From Abditibacteriota bacterium (GTDB lineage: Bacteria > Armatimonadota > UBA5829): a stretch of 64,000 bases of DNA. How positions within the stretch are numbered: the first letter of the stretch is position 1; each line of letters starts with the position of its first letter. The notes under the pieces are model-generated. The model saw nothing but the letters and a program-made list of their open reading frames with translations. It was not told the origin of the DNA and ran no database searches. A program made the position numbers and the translations under genes. Shown here in pieces: positions 9,134 to 16,027 of this stretch. The stretch spans positions 1 to 64,000 of the forward strand of contig JAFSVJ010000083.1 in assembly GCA_017445025.1 (NCBI GenBank). Direction: 5' to 3'.

Positions 9134-10072
9134 TTAAAGATATTTTTGTTTAAAATATTCAAAAGTTTCTTTTATTCCTTCGTCAAAGGATACTAAAGGT
9201 TTCCAACCCAATATATCTCTTGCCTTTGAAGCATCACTCTTGGAGTATTTAATATCTCCCACAACAGCATCTCTGTGGGTCACTTTTATATCATTCCCGG
9301 AAAGAGCTATAAGCTTGTCTGCCAAAGCATTTACAGAAATGTTTTCCTCAGTTGCAATATTAAATACATTTCCTGAGATTCCGGGCTTTGTGGCAGCAAG
9401 ATAGTTTGCCCTTGCCACATCCTTCACAAAGACAAAATCTCTGGTCTGTTCACCGTCTCCGTTTATAAATATCTCTTGATTATGTATAACTCTATCGGTA
9501 AAAATAGGAATAACGGCAGCATATTGTGATTTTGGATTCTGTCTCGGACCATATACATTGAAATATCTTAAAACCACTGCTTCTATTCCATAAATTTGGC
9601 TGAATACAAAATAATAATGTTCATCACAAATTTTACTTGCACCATAAGGAGATAGAGGATTCGGAAGGAAATCTTCTCTTTGAGCTCTGTCACCTGTGTC
9701 ACCATAAACGGCAGCAGAAGAAGCAAGGGTCACTCTCTTAACTCCCGCTTCCTTAGCGGCAAAGAGAACCTTAAGGGTTCCCATAACATTTACTTCTGCG
9801 GCACCTATGGGGTCTTTTAATGAATCAAAAACACTTATTTCTGCAGCGTGGTGAATAACATAATCCACCCCTACCATAGCTCTGTTTAAGTCATCAATAT
9901 TACAAATATCACCCTTAAAAAACTCTATCTTATCTTTAACCTTTGCCAGATTGTCAAGATTTCCGGTTTTAAGATTATCGAAAACAATTACATCCTCACC
10001 TTTTTCCACCAAAAGTTCGGTTATATGTCCTGCAATGAATCCGGCGCCACCGGTAACCAAAAATTTACTCAT
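9134..10072 (-). CDS. NAD-dependent nucleotide-sugar epimerase/dehydratase (GalE-like SDR)
   Basis: An extended short-chain dehydrogenase (312 residues), most like UDP-glucose/UDP-N-acetylglucosamine 4-epimerases. It shows the NAD-binding GGAGFIAGH (residues 8-16) with Asp32 binding the ribose (VIVFDNL), the catalytic Ser-Tyr-Lys set (LASSAAVYGD and the YGASK motif), and the RYFNVYGPRQ segment typical of nucleotide-sugar epimerases. The exact substrate cannot be told from sequence alone. It stands as a single gene, since a terminator at 10087-10120 separates it from rpmB upstream. Confidence 0.88.
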   Translation of the reverse strand: MSKFLVTGGAGFIAGHITELLVEKGEDVIVFDNLKTGNLDNLAKVKDKIEFFKGDICNIDDLNRAMVGVDYVIHHAAEISVFDSLKDPIGAAEVNVMGTLKVLFAAKEAGVKRVTLASSAAVYGDTGDRAQREDFLPNPLSPYGASKICDEHYYFVFSQIYGIEAVVLRYFNVYGPRQNPKSQYAAVIPIFTDRVIHNQEIFINGDGEQTRDFVFVKDVARANYLAATKPGISGNVFNIATEENISVNALADKLIALSGNDIKVTHRDAVVGDIKYSKSDASKARDILGWKPLVSFDEGIKETFEYFKQKYL

Positions 10073-10086
10073 ATTACACCTCTGTT

Positions 10087-10120
10087 AAAAAAACGAAAAG
10101 CCCCATAAAATGGGACTTTT
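10087..10120 (-). terminator. Rho-independent terminator after rpmB
   Basis: On the minus strand AAAAGTCCCA pairs across a 5-base loop with TGGGGCTTTT, followed by CGTTTTTTT. It lies between the rpmB stop and the epimerase start and ends the rpmB transcript. About 110 bases separate it from the rpmB stop; that gap holds a degenerate inverted repeat. Confidence 0.8.
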
Positions 10121-10232
10121 GATTTTGACCGGTCAATTTATTCCATGAATTCCCAAAAAGTCATAAGACTCTTTGGAATTTGGAATTAACCCATAGTTTC
10201 TCTAAAAGCCTATTGACTTTTGGGAATGGGTA

Positions 10233-10448
10233 TTAAATAGCTTTTACTACTTTTCCTGCTTTTAAGCAGCCTGTACAAACCTTAATTCTCTTGTGCTCGC
10301 CATCAACAACAGCCATAACGCTTTGAATGTTAGGACGCCACATTTTATTGGTTTTGGGAGCTCTTCTTGCCCACTGACCGGAGTGGACATGTCTTATATT
10401 ATGACCAAACTGAGGACCCTTTCCACAGATTGCACATACTTTTGACAT
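10233..10448 (-). CDS. rpmB: 50S ribosomal protein L28
   Basis: L28 (71 residues) is a large-subunit ribosomal protein. Both zinc-knuckle halves are present: CAICGKGPQFG at residues 5-15 and CTGCLKAGKV near the C-terminus, so this is the four-cysteine, zinc-binding form. Conserved WRPNIQSV lies between them. The stretch SGQWARRAPKTNKM before it is longer than in many L28 proteins. The ATG is preceded by AGGAGGT, and a consensus promoter lies 50 bases upstream. Confidence 0.96.
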   Translation of the reverse strand: MSKVCAICGKGPQFGHNIRHVHSGQWARRAPKTNKMWRPNIQSVMAVVDGEHKRIKVCTGCLKAGKVVKAI

Positions 10449-10497
10449 ATCTTACCTCCTATAAAATAACACTAAATAATTTTTACACGCAAAATAT

Positions 10498-10526
10498 ATT
10501 ATACCACATTTTGAGATAAATGTCAA
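10498..10526 (-). promoter_or_regulatory. Consensus sigma-70-type promoter for rpmB
   Basis: On the minus strand a perfect TTGACA (10526-10521) and a perfect TATAAT (10503-10498) are separated by 17 bases, 50 bases before the rpmB start. This is the strongest promoter match seen in the window, as expected for a ribosomal protein. Confidence 0.85.
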
Positions 10527-10672
10527 GTATTAAAGATATTTATTGTAAAAAAATTACCTGTTATCTCTTTTCTGCTAAAATGCCAAGTTAAAAATATAAA
10601 GCCCACTAACCAAAGCAGAGCAAAACATCAAGATTGTTCTGCCTTCTGCTTTCTAAATTTACCAAAAGCAAT

Positions 10673-10945
10673 TTAACTTCCGGCTGTAACTTCGGGCATT
10701 AATCTCAAAACATCCCCATCTTGAACACTTGCTTCTGCAAGAGTTTGTTCGTCAACAAGTTGCATACCACTTGCCTTATGTTGGAACTTGTAGCTCATCT
10801 GTCCTCCACCGGGATCTGTTGTGGGAAGATTCATCATTTGAACCAATTTACCTATAATTCTTCCAACAGGAGCGTCATCGGGAAGAGTTGCGTTTTGGGA
10901 CTTGTTTCCCGTAGCATCAATAACAGTCACATTAATTTTACCCAT
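10673..10945 (-). CDS. Ubiquitin-fold small protein, YukD/EsaB-like
   Basis: A 90-residue protein that reads as a beta-grasp ubiquitin fold: KINVTVIDATG as the first strand, LPDDAPVGRIIGKLVQMM as strand plus helix, SYKFQHKASGMQL, then the ubiquitin-like end TLAEASVQDGDVLRLMPE. This matches the YukD/EsaB family linked to type VIIb secretion and to FHA proteins. The C-terminus is VTAGS and has no Gly-Gly tail, so it is unlikely to be a ThiS/MoaD-type sulfur carrier or a classical conjugated modifier. It follows the FHA membrane protein by 10 bases, so the two are coexpressed. No EssC-like ATPase or WXG100 substrate is in the window. Confidence 0.75.
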   Translation of the reverse strand: MGKINVTVIDATGNKSQNATLPDDAPVGRIIGKLVQMMNLPTTDPGGGQMSYKFQHKASGMQLVDEQTLAEASVQDGDVLRLMPEVTAGS

Positions 10946-10955
10946 TATAAATACC

Positions 10956-12170
10956 TCACTTTACTTTGTTTTCCAAATCATTTTCTTCATATCTAAAACT
11001 TGTTTGTCCACAAGTTATAATATCCCCATCACGAAGATTTTTGTTATTTACTTGGCCACCGTTTAATAGAGTGGGAGCCTGTGCTATAATAGTGTAATAA
11101 GTCTGATGATTTTCTATTGCAAAATGGTTAGGAGCAATAGCTGTATCCTTTACAACAGTAATGTTACACTTTGGAGAAGAACCTACACTGGTCACTAATT
11201 CATACAAAACAAACTGTTTTCCTTTCAAAGGTCCGTCCACAATATAAAGCCATGCTTCTTTCAAACTCTCTGAAATAAAACCTATAAAGCAACCTATAGC
11301 CGCACCCATAACACTTATAGCCACACATCTGCTAAGCCAACCACCATGAGAACCACCGGAGCCTAATGAACCTAAAATAGCTGAAATTGGGTCAAACAAT
11401 ATTCCTCCTATAGCTCCACCTATAACTCCACCTATAAGTCCGTTTTTAAGTCTTTTTTGGTTAAATTTAAAATCAACCAAGCTTTGGGATAATCCCACAA
11501 AAGTTCCCGCTATTGCCCAACCTATAGTCCTTGCTATCCACAAAACCAAAACATTTTCTCCGGTCATAAGCATAAGACCAAATATAATTTGTGCAATAAC
11601 ACCACCTATGAAACCTGTAACGAATCCTGCCAAAGCACCGGATATAAAGTGCTTAAAAGCCTTTTCAAACACAAATGATTTCACATCATCCACACAAGAC
11701 AATGTCCCGGAAACCAAAGCACCTATGATACCTAAGAACAGTCCCATTTCCGCTATTCCGTTTCCACCTATACTGTTATCATTTGTAAAAGGTTCGTTTA
11801 CCAAGAAAGCTAAAAATCCGCCAACCAGACCCACAAGTAAAGGATAAACAACCCCTTGGGCTTCTATTTTTTTTCCTTTTTTCTCATAGCCTGCCACATT
11901 GTTATAATTAGGAACAGAGCCATAGGACTGTTTACCGCTTGCACCTGTATAATTGGGAACAGACCCGTAGGAAGTAGGAGTGGGATCCGGAGTATTTAAG
12001 TCATCCCAAGTTATCTCTAATGTGTCTTCAGATTGAACAGTTCCGTAAACTCTCTGTGGCTCCGGCTCGTTTTCTAAATCTTCAAGAGTTATTTCAATAG
12101 TATCTTCACTGTTAACTGAACCATAATCGTTTTTATCTAAATCTACCATATCAGAACTTTGCTTCTTCAT
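10956..12170 (-). CDS. Glycine-zipper membrane protein with C-terminal FHA domain
   Basis: A 404-residue protein in three parts. Residues 1-95 are polar and repetitive: two copies of an acidic motif (YGSVNSEDTIEITLEDL at 16-32, YGTVQSEDTLEITWDDL at 42-58), then YGSVPNY twice. Residues of about 106-300 hold five or six hydrophobic, glycine-rich segments such as GLIGGVIGGAIGGILF, so this part is membrane-embedded. Residues 308-395 form an FHA domain (VTSVGSSPKCNITV, APNHFAI, LLNGGQVNNKNLRDGD). The usual phosphothreonine-binding Gly-Arg and SxxH are replaced by Gly-Ser and APNH, so phosphopeptide binding is doubtful. The start overlaps the small gene upstream by 20 bases; the ATG has a close AAAGG, and Met8 is an alternative start. 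Confidence 0.8.
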   Translation of the reverse strand: MKKQSSDMVDLDKNDYGSVNSEDTIEITLEDLENEPEPQRVYGTVQSEDTLEITWDDLNTPDPTPTSYGSVPNYTGASGKQSYGSVPNYNNVAGYEKKGKKIEAQGVVYPLLVGLVGGFLAFLVNEPFTNDNSIGGNGIAEMGLFLGIIGALVSGTLSCVDDVKSFVFEKAFKHFISGALAGFVTGFIGGVIAQIIFGLMLMTGENVLVLWIARTIGWAIAGTFVGLSQSLVDFKFNQKRLKNGLIGGVIGGAIGGILFDPISAILGSLGSGGSHGGWLSRCVAISVMGAAIGCFIGFISESLKEAWLYIVDGPLKGKQFVLYELVTSVGSSPKCNITVVKDTAIAPNHFAIENHQTYYTIIAQAPTLLNGGQVNNKNLRDGDIITCGQTSFRYEENDLENKVK

Positions 12171-12339
12171 CCTTTGGAAGTGTTTTTTTTCGTGAGCGAG
12201 ATTGTGTACTGCTTTTCTTAGATTTTGTGGGTTTACCTTCCATCTTTTTTACAGCATTTCTCACTTCGTGTCGCACAATTGTATTAATTGCAGAGCAAAT
12301 TGCGTTTGTAATCGCTCTTGTCCACACACTATCTGCCAT
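12151..12339 (-). CDS. Small basic protein of unknown function
   Basis: A 62-residue protein: an N-terminal amphipathic helix (VWTRAITNAICSAINTIVRH) followed by a very basic, Ser/Lys-rich tail (KSKKSSTQSRSRKKTLP). I chose the ATG at 12339-12337 because AAAGGAG lies just ahead of it; the longer frame starting at 12372 has no comparable site. The gene overlaps the FHA gene by 20 bases and follows the protease gene by 54 bases, so it belongs to the same unit. I recognise no family. The N-terminal helix could associate with a membrane or with a partner in this unit. Confidence 0.65.
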   Translation of the reverse strand: MADSVWTRAITNAICSAINTIVRHEVRNAVKKMEGKPTKSKKSSTQSRSRKKTLPKDEEAKF

Positions 12340-12393
12340 AAAAACTCCTTTAATCTCTAACCTATTAATCAAACTTTTATTCTGCTTTAATGT

Positions 12394-13353
12394 TTAATGT
12401 AGTTCTATATCAATATCATCATAATTATCTTGTGGTTTTGAAGCTTGGGTAGTTGGTGCATCCCCTAAAGATATATTTATATCACTGTAATCATCTACCT
12501 TTGCAGGAGATTTAACATTTTTACCCTTTGCAAGTTTCTTTTTATTCTTAACAATAAAGAAAATTATAATTGCCACAACAAGCAGAATAATAACAATAGA
12601 TCCTATCAAAATATAAGGATTGTTTAATTCTATACGATTGTTATTGTCGTTGCTTTCGTCACCTTCACTTCCCGGTGTGGCGGGATTATCTTCACTTACC
12701 TTTATTTTTGTGGCATCTTTAATGTTTTTGATATATGAAACATTATTATTGTCCAGAATTTTAATCGCATTTTTAATGGGTAAAGAATAACCGTAATCTG
12801 TGGTTTCTTGATCTATGGCTGTGTTTATACCTATAACTTCACCCTTAACATTTAAAAGAGGACCGCCACTGCTTCCCGGATTGATAACAGCATCTATTTT
12901 GAAAAACTTATCATCTTCGTTGTTATCTATAGTAACATCTTTTTGAGAAATAATACCCCTGGTTGTAGTTTTTTCTCCTGTGGGGAAACCTATGGTATAA
13001 ATCTCTTCTGTATCTGTGACAGAGTCGGAATCGCCAATTGTTAAAGGAGGTAGATTTTTCAATTCATCAACTTTAAGCAAAGCGATATCATATTTATCAT
13101 CATTTTCTTTTATAGATGCTTTATATTCATTGTCAGAAATAGCAACTTTAATATCGTGAGCACCTTTAATTACATGGTTGTTTGTTAAGATATATCCGTC
13201 TTGATTAACAAAAAAACCACTGCCTAAACCCTTATCCGTTTGGATTTTAACAACGGATTCGGAGGCCTTCTCTATTAATTTATTACCTTCGGCAAACAAA
13301 AAAGTTCCCAAAAATACTAAAAAAACAGTCAAAAATAATATTTTTAATTTCAT
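12394..13353 (-). CDS. Membrane-anchored trypsin-like (Deg/S1C) serine protease without PDZ domain
   Basis: A 319-residue protease exported by an N-terminal signal (MKLKILFLTVFLVFLGTFLFA). The chymotrypsin-fold triad is His60 (LTNNHV), Asp89 (YDIALLKV) and Ser162 (NPGSSGGPL). There is no PDZ domain, unlike most DegP/HtrA proteins. Instead a Ser/Asn/Asp-rich linker leads to a transmembrane helix at about 246-268, then a basic stretch and a short cytosolic tail with two acidic hydrophobic motifs (YSDINISL, YDDIDIELH). The protease domain would face outward and the tail inward. The start is the ATG at 13353, preceded by AGGAAA; a frame nine codons longer lacks a ribosome site. It lies upstream of the FHA/ubiquitin-fold genes. 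Confidence 0.88.
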   Translation of the reverse strand: MKLKILFLTVFLVFLGTFLFAEGNKLIEKASESVVKIQTDKGLGSGFFVNQDGYILTNNHVIKGAHDIKVAISDNEYKASIKENDDKYDIALLKVDELKNLPPLTIGDSDSVTDTEEIYTIGFPTGEKTTTRGIISQKDVTIDNNEDDKFFKIDAVINPGSSGGPLLNVKGEVIGINTAIDQETTDYGYSLPIKNAIKILDNNNVSYIKNIKDATKIKVSEDNPATPGSEGDESNDNNNRIELNNPYILIGSIVIILLVVAIIIFFIVKNKKKLAKGKNVKSPAKVDDYSDINISLGDAPTTQASKPQDNYDDIDIELH

Positions 13354-13384
13354 TTTAATTTTCCTAAAACATACTACCAACTAT

Positions 13385-13414
13385 ATTTTACTATAAATTG
13401 GCATAAAGTTGCAA
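13385..13414 (-). promoter_or_regulatory. Possible promoter for the protease-FHA-ubiquitin-fold unit
   Basis: On the minus strand TTGCAA (13414-13409) and TAAAAT (13390-13385) are 18 bases apart, about 32 bases before the protease start. Both hexamers match four or five consensus positions. It would let the unit be transcribed separately from the AI-2E-family gene. Confidence 0.4.
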
Positions 13415-13437
13415 ATTTTAAACTTTTTATAAAAGTA

Positions 13438-14484
13438 TTAATTTAGGCTTTTTTCTTTATATTTTCTTGGAATTATAACAAATTCATCGTAAATTATGGA
13501 AATTGTTGCCATAACAGGGGCTGTTATAAAGGCTCCCACCATTCCAAAAAACATAAACATAACCAAAATTGCCAAAATCAAAATCATGGGATGAATATCC
13601 AGTTGCTTCTTCATAATAAGAGGAGTCATAACATGACTTTCAATTTGGTGCATACCTATGTATATAATCAAAACATAAATAACCTGTATGGGCTTGGTTA
13701 CTAAAGTAATAAACACAGGTAAAACCGCTGCAAGGAAGGGACCAAGGGTTGGGATAATATTCAAAAATCCCGCAATTATGGCAAAAAGAAAAGCTCCTTC
13801 CATTTTTATCAAAGACAAACCAAGCCAGGTTAAAAGAAACATACACAACATACCGCAACAGAGTCCAAATGCCCAGGCAAAAAGCATTTTCTCTATTCTT
13901 AAAAGACACCGTCTTAAGGATTTCTTAACACCAAATGACCAAGGATCTAAAAAGCCTTTTATCAAGGGTTTGGGATCACACAATATATATACCATTAACA
14001 AAATAATAACAATGGTGTGAATCAAACAACCTATTACACTGGCACCTAATTTTGTGGCTCCGCTAAGAACATGAGGCAAGGCTTTCTGTATCTTATCCTT
14101 AATAAAAGCATTGTCTTCCAAATGCTTAATATCAATTCCTTCTTTTTCCGCAATAACATCAAGTTTAGCTTCGAGTTTTTGTTGAAATTCCGGGAAATTC
14201 TTTTTTATCGCTTTAGATTCTTTTGAAACTTGGGGAACAATTATGGCAGTAGCAAGAATAATAAATCCTATAAGTAAGAAAAGGCATATAAAAGTTGCTA
14301 TGGTTCTGTTACAACCTTTTTTGGCAAGAGCTGACACAGGTCTGTTTAATATGGTTGAAAAAATAAGAGCCAAACCACCCATTAAAAGAATACTGCTAAT
14401 AATTGAAATAAACTTAGCACAAACAATTACCAAAAATAATACAATACCTGCAATAATTAAATCTTTTCTTGTTAAATTTTTCAT
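13438..14484 (-). CDS. AI-2E family transporter (membrane permease)
   Basis: A 348-residue polytopic membrane protein with the layout of the AI-2E/PerM family: paired N-terminal hydrophobic helices (residues about 10-30 and 32-50), a helix near 60-85, a soluble amphipathic stretch (KAIKKNFPEFQQKLEAK), then a cluster of helices with FLNIIPTLGPFLAAVLPV and HQIESHVMTPLIM, both family hallmarks. Despite the name, most members are not proven AI-2 exporters, and some act as ion antiporters. It lies 84 bases upstream of the protease gene and divergent from uppS. Confidence 0.9.
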   Translation of the reverse strand: MKNLTRKDLIIAGIVLFLVIVCAKFISIISSILLMGGLALIFSTILNRPVSALAKKGCNRTIATFICLFLLIGFIILATAIIVPQVSKESKAIKKNFPEFQQKLEAKLDVIAEKEGIDIKHLEDNAFIKDKIQKALPHVLSGATKLGASVIGCLIHTIVIILLMVYILCDPKPLIKGFLDPWSFGVKKSLRRCLLRIEKMLFAWAFGLCCGMLCMFLLTWLGLSLIKMEGAFLFAIIAGFLNIIPTLGPFLAAVLPVFITLVTKPIQVIYVLIIYIGMHQIESHVMTPLIMKKQLDIHPMILILAILVMFMFFGMVGAFITAPVMATISIIYDEFVIIPRKYKEKSLN

Positions 14485-14517
14485 TTATACCTCTAAAAAT
14501 TATATTCTTCCACTATT

Positions 14518-14562
14518 ATTATACCATAAAATTACACAATAATAAAAGTTTTATGGTATAAT
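14518..14562. promoter_or_regulatory. Palindromic divergent promoter region (AI-2E gene / uppS)
   Basis: A perfect 14-base inverted repeat, ATTATACCATAAAA (14518-14531) and TTTTATGGTATAAT (14549-14562), separated by 17 bases. Each arm contains a TATAAT -10 hexamer pointing outward: leftward to the AI-2E-family gene (start 14484) and rightward to uppS. Clear -35 hexamers are not seen. The arms could equally bind a dimeric regulator, coupling the two transcripts. Confidence 0.55.
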
Positions 14563-14593
14563 ATTAATGGAAACTATAAAAACGGATATAAAA

Positions 14594-14647
14594 ATGGAAG
14601 AAAAAAACATACCTAAGCATATTGCCATAATCATGGATGAAAAATAA
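14594..14647 (+). pseudogene. Stranded second copy of the uppS 5' end
   Basis: A 17-codon frame that begins with the same 15 residues as uppS (MEEKNIPKHIAIIMD) and then reads into a repeat element, ending EK-stop. Over 46 bases it differs from the working uppS start (14736-14781) at five positions, all silent third-codon changes. It lies directly downstream of the palindromic promoter, so it is probably transcribed ahead of uppS and might be translated as a short leader peptide. I interpret it as the displaced original start of the gene. Confidence 0.8.
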
Positions 14648-14699
14648 AATGACAAAGGATCGAAAATTAGAGCTTTTCGAGGGATTTGGGTTTTATTTT
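14640..14699. repeat. Short gene-end element, copy A1 (60 bp, inside the uppS start duplication)
   Basis: The shortest member of a family found five times in the window. It opens AAAATAAAATGACAAAGGATC and closes GAGGGATTTGGGTTTTATTTT, which are imperfect inverted repeats. The interior is almost absent. It sits exactly between the two copies of the uppS start. Confidence 0.75.
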
Positions 14700-14735
14700 C
14701 AACAATTAATATAATAGGAATAGAAGGATAATAAT

Positions 14736-15446
14736 ATGGAAGAAAAAAACATACCTAAACATATAGCTATTATTATGGATGGAAATGGTCGTTGGGCTAA
14801 AGAAAGAGGAAAAATGCGTATATTTGGGCATGTCAACGGCTACAAAAGAATTTATCCCATTGTCAAGCACTGTAAAGATATTGGGGTGAAATATGTTTCA
14901 CTTTATGCCTTTTCTTCAGAGAACTGGTCAAGACCGGGACTTGAAGTAAGAGGCATCATGCAAATTCTTAAAAATGCCATAAAACAACAAATAAAAAAAA
15001 TGGGGGAAGAAGATTTAAGATTTGTGGTTTCCGGAAGAGTTGATGAATTGGAATCTACATACAAAAACTTAATAGATTATGCCACAGAAACCACCAAAAA
15101 CAACAAAACAATTACATTAAACCTTTGTTTCAATTACGGAGGAAGAAATGAAATTATAGATGCCACTAAAAAAATCTGTGAAAAGGTTAAATGCGGAGAA
15201 ATTAATATAGAGGATATTGATTCTGCCCTGTTTTCTAAAAATCTATACCACCCGGATATTCCGGACCCTGAGCTTATGATAAGAACTGCGGGAGAAATGA
15301 GAATATCCAATTATCTGTTATGGGAGATAGCCTACAGCGAACTCTACGTGACAGACATCTATTGGCCGGACTTCACTCCGGAAGAATTGGACAAAGCCAT
15401 AGAAAGCTATTCAAAAAGAGAGCGTAGATTTGGAGGACTGAAATAA
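14736..15446 (+). CDS. uppS: Isoprenyl transferase (undecaprenyl diphosphate synthase)
   Basis: A cis-prenyltransferase (236 residues) that extends farnesyl diphosphate with IPP to the C55 lipid carrier for cell-wall synthesis, at the inner face of the membrane. Signatures: IAIIMDGNGRWAKERG (residues 11-26, catalytic Asp and diphosphate loop), the SENWSRP motif, FNYGGRNEI, and the C-terminal RTAGEMRISNYLLWEIAYSE with the IPP-binding Arg/Ser. Length is slightly short of the usual 240-253. The true start is the second of two near-identical start regions; the upstream copy is cut off by a 60-bp element. The substrate could come from the synthase at 720-1790. Confidence 0.96.
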   Translation: MEEKNIPKHIAIIMDGNGRWAKERGKMRIFGHVNGYKRIYPIVKHCKDIGVKYVSLYAFSSENWSRPGLEVRGIMQILKNAIKQQIKKMGEEDLRFVVSGRVDELESTYKNLIDYATETTKNNKTITLNLCFNYGGRNEIIDATKKICEKVKCGEINIEDIDSALFSKNLYHPDIPDPELMIRTAGEMRISNYLLWEIAYSELYVTDIYWPDFTPEELDKAIESYSKRERRFGGLK

Positions 15447-15604
15447 AAATCAAAAATAGAAAATCAAAAATCAAAATCGTGGTGCTACGGACCACTTAGG
15501 TTAGTGGACTCTTAAATTTACAGATGCTCTGTAAAGTTTAGACACCACTATCCCCCCTCTAAGGGGGTATATTATTCATTTTTCATTCAATTTTTCATTA
15601 TTCT
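15447..15604. repeat. Intergenic repeats between uppS and the thioesterase gene
   Basis: A run of AAAATCAAAA units, a GTGGTGCTACGGACCAC hairpin followed by the GGTT.GTGGACTCTTAAA module (family C), and a CCCCCC...GGGGG hairpin at 15551-15567. The two genes converge here, and the C/G hairpin could stop transcription from either side. No gene is present. Confidence 0.7.
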
Positions 15605-16018
15605 CTAATTTCTGCTATCTAAGTGATAGCCTACAAACTTTGCCATTGCAACTTTATTGTCATTACCATCTTTAATTATTACATCATAATGACAGATATT
15701 CTTTCCGTCTTTATTTAAAACTGTTTCCGCATAAATAGTTTTTGTTTTTGGAGAGGTGAAATAATCTATGGATGCAGACACGGTAAAAGTAGTCATTTTT
15801 ACCATATTTACAGCAACCCCAAAACAATAATCAGCCAATGTAAACAACACACCACCCATTACAGCTCCCCCCAGATTCATGTGTTTTTGTTCCAAATCAA
15901 GGGAACACTTTGCATAATTATTTCTAACTTCAACAATTTCTATTCCAACTGTATTTTTAGCAAAATAATCTTTTTCAAAAACTTTTTTAGCTTTTTCTGT
16001 TAAATCTTCATCATTCAT
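15605..16018 (-). CDS. Hotdog-fold thioesterase, PaaI/YdiI-like
   Basis: A 137-residue single hotdog domain. The motif HMNLGGAVMGGVLFTLADYCFGVA contains the family's helix with the usual glycine before it and Asp/Glu catalytic region (LADY). In the PaaI family the enzyme hydrolyses acyl- or aryl-CoA thioesters in the cytosol. The substrate here cannot be told. The start lies nine bases after the MFS transporter stop, so they form an operon. Confidence 0.82.
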   Translation of the reverse strand: MNDEDLTEKAKKVFEKDYFAKNTVGIEIVEVRNNYAKCSLDLEQKHMNLGGAVMGGVLFTLADYCFGVAVNMVKMTTFTVSASIDYFTSPKTKTIYAETVLNKDGKNICHYDVIIKDGNDNKVAMAKFVGYHLDSRN

Positions 16019-16027
16019 AAGAACTCC

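Noticed and set aside
10121-10232. Regulatory RNA downstream of rpmB
   Set aside because: It has a degenerate inverted repeat around CCCAAAAAGTC / GACTTTTGGG but no similarity to known leaders, and it lies past the gene.
10673-10945. ThiS/MoaD-type sulfur carrier or conjugated ubiquitin-like modifier
   Set aside because: The C-terminus is VTAGS without Gly-Gly, and no E1-like or JAB-domain gene is nearby.
13438-14484. Evidence for AI-2 quorum sensing
   Set aside because: The family name is historical; no luxS or lsr gene is present, and many members transport ions.
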